Source: Impatiens glandulifera (Eukaryota; Streptophyta; Magnoliopsida; Ericales; Balsaminaceae). From it: 64,000 nucleotides of DNA. The DNA is taken from positions 38,424,338 through 38,488,337 of the forward strand of contig NC_061867.1 of assembly GCF_907164915.1 (NCBI RefSeq). The letters are read 5' to 3'. The notes under the pieces are model-generated. The model worked only from the letters and a program-made list of their open reading frames with translations. It searched no databases and was not told the origin of the DNA. Below, piece after piece: positions 59,319 through 64,000 of this stretch (positions are counted from its first letter, which is position 1; each line of letters begins with the position of its first letter). The position numbers and the translations under genes were made by a program.

Positions 59319-62300
59319 ATGGGTGTAGCAACTGATTCTCCAGTAAACTCATTCAGTAGCGATGACTTTGCTGCACTGCTGGACGCTGAGTTAGATACTG
59401 CATCTGATACATCACCCGATCGTGAAGATAGTGATGCAGATGAGGATAAATTGTCTTCTGAATCCATTAGGTGCCTAGACGTCAAGTTTTCAGTTTCCTC
59501 TATCCTGTTGTTTTTTGATGAAAATAACGTTTCTGGTTTCTTTGTGACAAGTTAGCCTAATTTGGAACTTAATATCTATCTAGTGTTAAGAGGCGTAAGA
59601 TGGAGGCATCTGTTGACGTGGAGGAAATTGGGACATCATCTTCATACCAAATGACAGAGAATAGTTCTGGTGAATTTTTAATTTACTTTGATACATTTTC
59701 TTTTAACAGCTCATGCTAAATTGTGCTTCTATATGATTTTTTTTGATGAAGTTTCTGTCAAGACGGATATATGCACACATCCTGGTGTTTTTGGAGGAAT
59801 GTGTATTGCATGTGGGCAAAGGGTGGACGTTGAGGAAGGCCATGTGTCACTTCGTTATATACACAAGGTATGTATGTGATTAGAAACAAGCATGAATCAT
59901 TGTGTTGGTGACCTGTATAATAGGGATTGTGTTTGTTCTAATGTTACATTGTTAATAGTATGTACTAGTTGTATCGGGTACAAGTTGTACAAGGTATAAT
60001 TTGGAAAGGGTTATTAGAGGTTAAGTTACATATATTATTGTTTTTTGATTCGAGGTATTAGATGAGGTATAAGTTGTATGTTTTTTGTAATTCTGTATTG
60101 GTAAAGAGTATAAACTTGAAGTATAAGTAATAATGACATTTTTACCCTTTTATTAAAATAAAGTTAGAATTTTATTTTAAGATGTCTTGGTTTAGTATTA
60201 TTATAATTATTAATAATGTTTGAATTCATATTGTTATTAATTACTTCTTGAAACAATAGCCTTGCTATTCTTTATTTTATTTATTGTATATTTTTTGAGA
60301 TACATACTTTAAACTTTATCTAATTACTCTTTTACATTAGTTATAAAATCACATTTATACAAGTACTTATTGTTTCTCATTTATTTTATTGCTATCAAAA
60401 TACAATATAATAAAATTAGACACATGTAAATCTAAAAATTATTACCAGTTTTCATTCAAGTTGAGACTCTTCATTTCATAAAGTAAATTTCCGAACAATT
60501 TTAGCAAAAAAAATCCAAACTAATTGCCCCATCACTGCAGCAAAGGGTGATAGTGGAATTCCTAGTATGTCTGAGGCATCATATATGCTTTATATAAGCT
60601 TGTAACATGGGGGGAAGGGTTATACAAGCTTGTACCTCTCCCTGGGCACAACTTGTATATACCTTTGTACTGTGAGTATGGAAAAAGGAAAACCAATAAC
60701 ATATATTTGTTACTTTATGGATATTTGAACTATCCCCAGTTGCTCTGATACCCCTAACCAAATGATGCCCAAGTATATTGTGCAAGAAGATGTGATTTTC
60801 TTAACATATATGAAGTTTGGTAGGTCAGCAGCATGTGAAAAGTTCCAATTTCACTTGTCAGCTTCTTGAAGTTATTTGAAACTTTTATTTTCATGATAAA
60901 ACTGTTGGTAGGCGTTAACCTTCAAAGATGATGAGATAACCCGAGTACGCAATAGAGATTTGAAGAATCTGTTTCGGCAAAAAAAGCTGTACCTGGTCCT
61001 TGATTTAGATCACACCCTTCTCAATTCAACCCGGTTTATGGATGTTATATCGGAGGAGCAGTACTTGATGGGCCAAATAGATTCCCTGCAAGGTAGGTCC
61101 AAATTTTATGCACATATTTTCTTTGGTTGTCAACCTATGTCATTAACTATGGCAATTTATGTGGATTATATCTTGATTAAACCAAATATACCAGCGTACA
61201 TACCATCATTAATCACTTCTTCCATCAAATCATCAAATGAAATACCCTAAGTAGCACTGATACTCCGAAATGTTTTTTTTGGAGTATCTGATACGGCAAA
61301 ACGGGTATCAAATACGGAAAAATAGGTATCGTTGAATTTAATGATGAATAACTATGTTTTTTGTTTTTAAATTGTAATGGATCTTATGAATGATGAATAT
61401 GATTTTAATAATAAATTTATATAAATATTATATGTATAATATTTTTATAATTCTTAATAATTTGCGTATCCTAAACGTATCGTATCCTGTATTTTCAAAA
61501 TTTTCCGTATCGCCGTATCCGTATCGTATTTGATAAGATACCCGTATCCGTGCAATTTAGGAAATACCAAAATACCCTCACTTCTTTATAACATTTCAAA
61601 ATATTATATACTAAGATGACAGCTTAGTTTATGTGGAGGATGGATGATTAATATAAGATGACAGATGGTCAATTTACTGTGCTGTGATTCTTTGTAGTTA
61701 ATGATTATGATTGTAATTGCCATCCTTGGGGTTATCAGGCCTGATGTTCATGCTTTTCCTAGTCCCCTTTCTTCTTCTCTTACTTTTTCAGACTCTTTCC
61801 TCTTTCTCTTACTTTTTCAGTTGTTTGTAACAAAAGACGTCGCCTTCGCGACAAGTTTATTAAATCATAATTTAATTTTGTTTTTTAAAGAACTATATAC
61901 TAAAAGATATTTTATTCTTTAGACCAAATAAATCAAATTTTATAAAAAAATATATATTTTCAACTAAATCAGTTTATTTAAAACAAACAAATCAAACCAG
62001 TCCCGTGTTTGTTGTAAGTGGGACATTGTTTTTCATTTAGCTGTCTTGATTAGAAGTTCACATCATTGTTTTTTATTTTGGTTTCTTAAAATAAAAAAAA
62101 ATGTTGAAAACTAAACATAGTTAGGGGAGAAAGCTTGGACCGAAATACTGACTAAAAATGTTTACAGTGTAAACAAATTTTAAAAATGTTTTCAAATGGG
62201 GCCCATGTCTTGATAGGCATATAGATAGCTAATTCCTGAAAAGGAATGTTCCCATTCTTTTTTCATACATTTTAGTTCTTCATAAACAATATTTGCATTC

Positions 62301-64000
62301 CTTTTGTTGTTGGGAACTTATTGTTGCCCAATTATATAGAAAGAAGATTTTATCTATTCCTGTTAAGTAGCTGACAAGAAAACTGAAGTGTTCCTTAAAC
62401 TTTCAATCGCAATTAGAGGAAGCAATTTGGTATCTGCATTTCTTTTTTATATGCAACTAGATATCTAAATGGTCAGTCAGTTATTGTGATCAAGTTATGG
62501 ATTGAAGATGCAACTTCAAAGAAAAATAAAAACTTAGTTGAATTTGACGAATCAATGAATCTAAGTGTTGGTCAAGTGAAGCTGTTTCATTTGGTCATGT
62601 ACAAACCAAGTGATATATTTTTTGCTTTTGGTTAACAAAGTAAATAAGTTATTTTCTGACAAAAGAAAAGGTTTTCCCCTCTCTTTTTTGGATTTTTTTG
62701 ATAATTTTATTTGATATTTGGTATCCTCCTCCATGATATGGATATTTATTTATATTGCTATTAGAGGTGATTAAGTACAAATCTGAAGTAGGGATGTCTT
62801 CTGGGCATTATTGTAGATGTACTTGTGTTGCATTTTCTAACTTTGTTGTTTTCTTGTAATGATATTGAAACATTATGATAGATATACCGAAAGGCAGCTT
62901 GTTTAGACTGGATTCCATGCACATGTTGACCAAGTTGAGGCCTTTTATTCGTACTTTCTTGGAAGAATTGAGTCCCTTGTTTGAAATGTACATATACACC
63001 ATGGGGGAAAGGGCCTATGCATTACAAATGGCAAGTCTGCTTGACCCGACAAAAACATACTTCGGTACAAGAGTGATTGCCAATGATGATTGCACTCTGA
63101 AACATCAGAAGGGTTTGGATGTGGTGGTTGGACAAGAAAGTGCTACCCTTATTCTTGATGATACAGAAGTGGTTGGTTATTCATATGCTAAACTTCTACT
63201 TCTACTTTTGCTTGATGCTATTTCTTTTTAGGTTCATACGTCAGCTAAACTATATACCCACATGGAAACACTTATTGATTTTGTATTTGTATCCAGATAC
63301 AAAAATGTTTGTAAACTAAATTTAGTCAGAGATAGATTCCCAAATATCTATGTGTGTTCCAAATGGGGCATATTAATTTTCTATTATCACTAGTTCAAGG
63401 ATAATATGAGAGCTCTAATATTTTCTTCCATCTGCATCTTTCTTTCTTTTTTGTGATGATTTTAGGTATGGGGAAAGCACAAGGAAAATCTGATACTGAT
63501 GGAAAGATATCATTTCTTCGCCTCAAGTTGCCGACAATTTGGTTATAGCTCTAAGTCTCTCTCTCAGCAAAGGAGTGATGAAAGTGAGACTGATGGAGCT
63601 CTTGCCTCAGTTCTTAAAGTTCTTAAGCGGATACATGGTTTGTTCTTCGCTGAGGTACTTTTGTGTTTCTCTTTCATTTATGTCCTTCCTATGAATTCAG
63701 AACTGAAATACTTTTGTAAATCATCGTCACTGATTCCAACTTCATTACAGGAAACTGAAGTGGGTTCATCAGAGATCATCCCGTTGGACAGCAAAGATGT
63801 AAGACAGGTAATAGATTTTTCTTGACCATAAGCGGAATTTTCTCACTTTATATTGTGGTAACTTTTCTCACTTTGAAAAAAATGGTAAGCGGAATGACAT
63901 TTGAGCTTATTTGATAATTTTTATTTTGTCACGATCTCTTGCATGCACAGTCACGATCTTATTAGAAAATTGCTACCAAGTTAAAATTGAAAGTGATCTT
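59319..64000 (+). CDS. CPL4: RNA polymerase II CTD phosphatase-like (CPL4/FCP1 family), 3' end outside window
   Basis: Coding exons with consistent phase are 59319-59470, 59584-59669, 59752-59867, 60912-61092, 62882-63168, 63466-63654 and 63751-63807, giving the first 356 residues; more exons follow outside. The protein starts MGVATDSPVNSFSSDDFAALLDAELD, an acidic N-terminus, then a basic VKRRK patch. A Cys-rich segment follows (CTHPGVFGGMCIACGQ, Cys87/97/100). The FCP1 catalytic domain has YLVLDLDHTLLNST with the nucleophile motif Asp149-x-Asp151-x-Thr153, then LTKLRPFIRTFLEE, MYIYTMGERAYALQMASLLDP and LILDDTE (Asp271, Asp272). FCP1-type enzymes dephosphorylate the polymerase II C-terminal repeats in the nucleus; a BRCT domain expected later is out of view. 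The third exon's acceptor is uncertain: an alternative AG at 59709 keeps the frame and adds 14 residues. Confidence 0.88.
59868..60911 (+). other. Intron with a possible small MITE
   Basis: ACAAGTTGT-type sequences lie in inverted orientation near 59971 and 60652, with ACAAGCTTGTA near 60605. This could be a small inverted-repeat element, but target duplications are not clear. Confidence 0.3.
61247..61560. mobile_element. 314-bp MITE in an intron of the CTD-phosphatase gene
   Basis: Left end CTAAGTAGCACTGATAC and right end, reverse-complemented, CTAAATTGCACGGATAC form an imperfect 17-bp terminal inverted repeat. A perfect 8-bp duplication GAAATACC flanks it (61239-61246 and 61561-61568). Subterminal GTATCCGTATCG / GATACGGGTATC motifs recur. 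The 8-bp duplication fits hAT elements. There is no coding capacity. It lies in the intron between the DLDHT exon and the following catalytic exon and does not touch splice sites. Confidence 0.88.

Noticed and set aside
59688..59751. Extension of the Cys-rich exon of the CTD-phosphatase gene to the left
   Set aside because: An alternative acceptor at 59709 keeps the frame but adds a hydrophobic stretch not expected in this family. I kept the acceptor at 59751 as more likely, without proof.
1..64000. A previously undescribed multi-gene host system
   Set aside because: Apart from the two edge genes, every coding signal could be assigned to retrotransposons or DNA transposons. I saw no co-oriented unknown genes that could form one.

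Overview
The window is nuclear DNA from a flowering plant, most likely a eudicot. It is AT-rich, has GT-AG introns and is dominated by transposable elements. Two ordinary host genes sit at the edges. At the left (1499-4212, + strand) is a complete four-exon gene for a HhH-GPD DNA glycosylase of the endonuclease III type. At the right (coding exons from 59319, + strand, running off the window) is a gene for a FCP1/CPL4-type phosphatase of the RNA polymerase II C-terminal domain. I could not identify the species.

Between them lie about 52 kb of nested mobile elements, several delimited by matching target-site duplications (TSDs). From left to right: the terminus of a CACTA-like transposon (1-294); a minus-strand Copia element (Copia-1, 7113-22213) that was invaded by a plus-strand, gag-less Copia (Copia-2, to 11855), by a 7.2-kb non-coding CACTA element (12018-19240, TSD ATT) and by a solo LTR (19955-20350, TSD ATAGA); a nearly complete minus-strand Copia (Copia-3, 24137-29723, TSD GATAT) whose 3' LTR carries a 5'-truncated LINE (24357-25243, 14-bp TSD); a tRNA-derived SINE (30762-30907, 12-bp TSD); a truncated Copia (Copia-4, about 31711-33722); and a LINE relic (34262-35165).

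A plus-strand Copia (Copia-5, 37368-50346) is split in its integrase by a minus-strand Copia (Copia-C, 39311-45829) that is flanked by inverted pieces of its own 3' end and LTR. Copia-5 is interrupted again near its 3' end by a 1982-bp hAT-like element (48117-50098) built almost wholly of inverted arrays of an ACGT-core repeat. Beyond it are a decayed Mutator-like transposase (minus strand, 51464-52870), SINE copies, and an inverted repeat of SINE copies around a long TA/ATTCCA microsatellite.

The right-hand gene has its own intronic insertions: a hAT-like element in the inferred 5'UTR intron (57472-58799) and a 314-bp MITE with a perfect 8-bp TSD (61247-61560). I found no tRNA or rRNA gene, no CRISPR array and no cluster of host genes acting as a system. 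The unusual content is structural: the fold-back hAT element, the palindromic Copia-C insertion, and the multi-level nesting.
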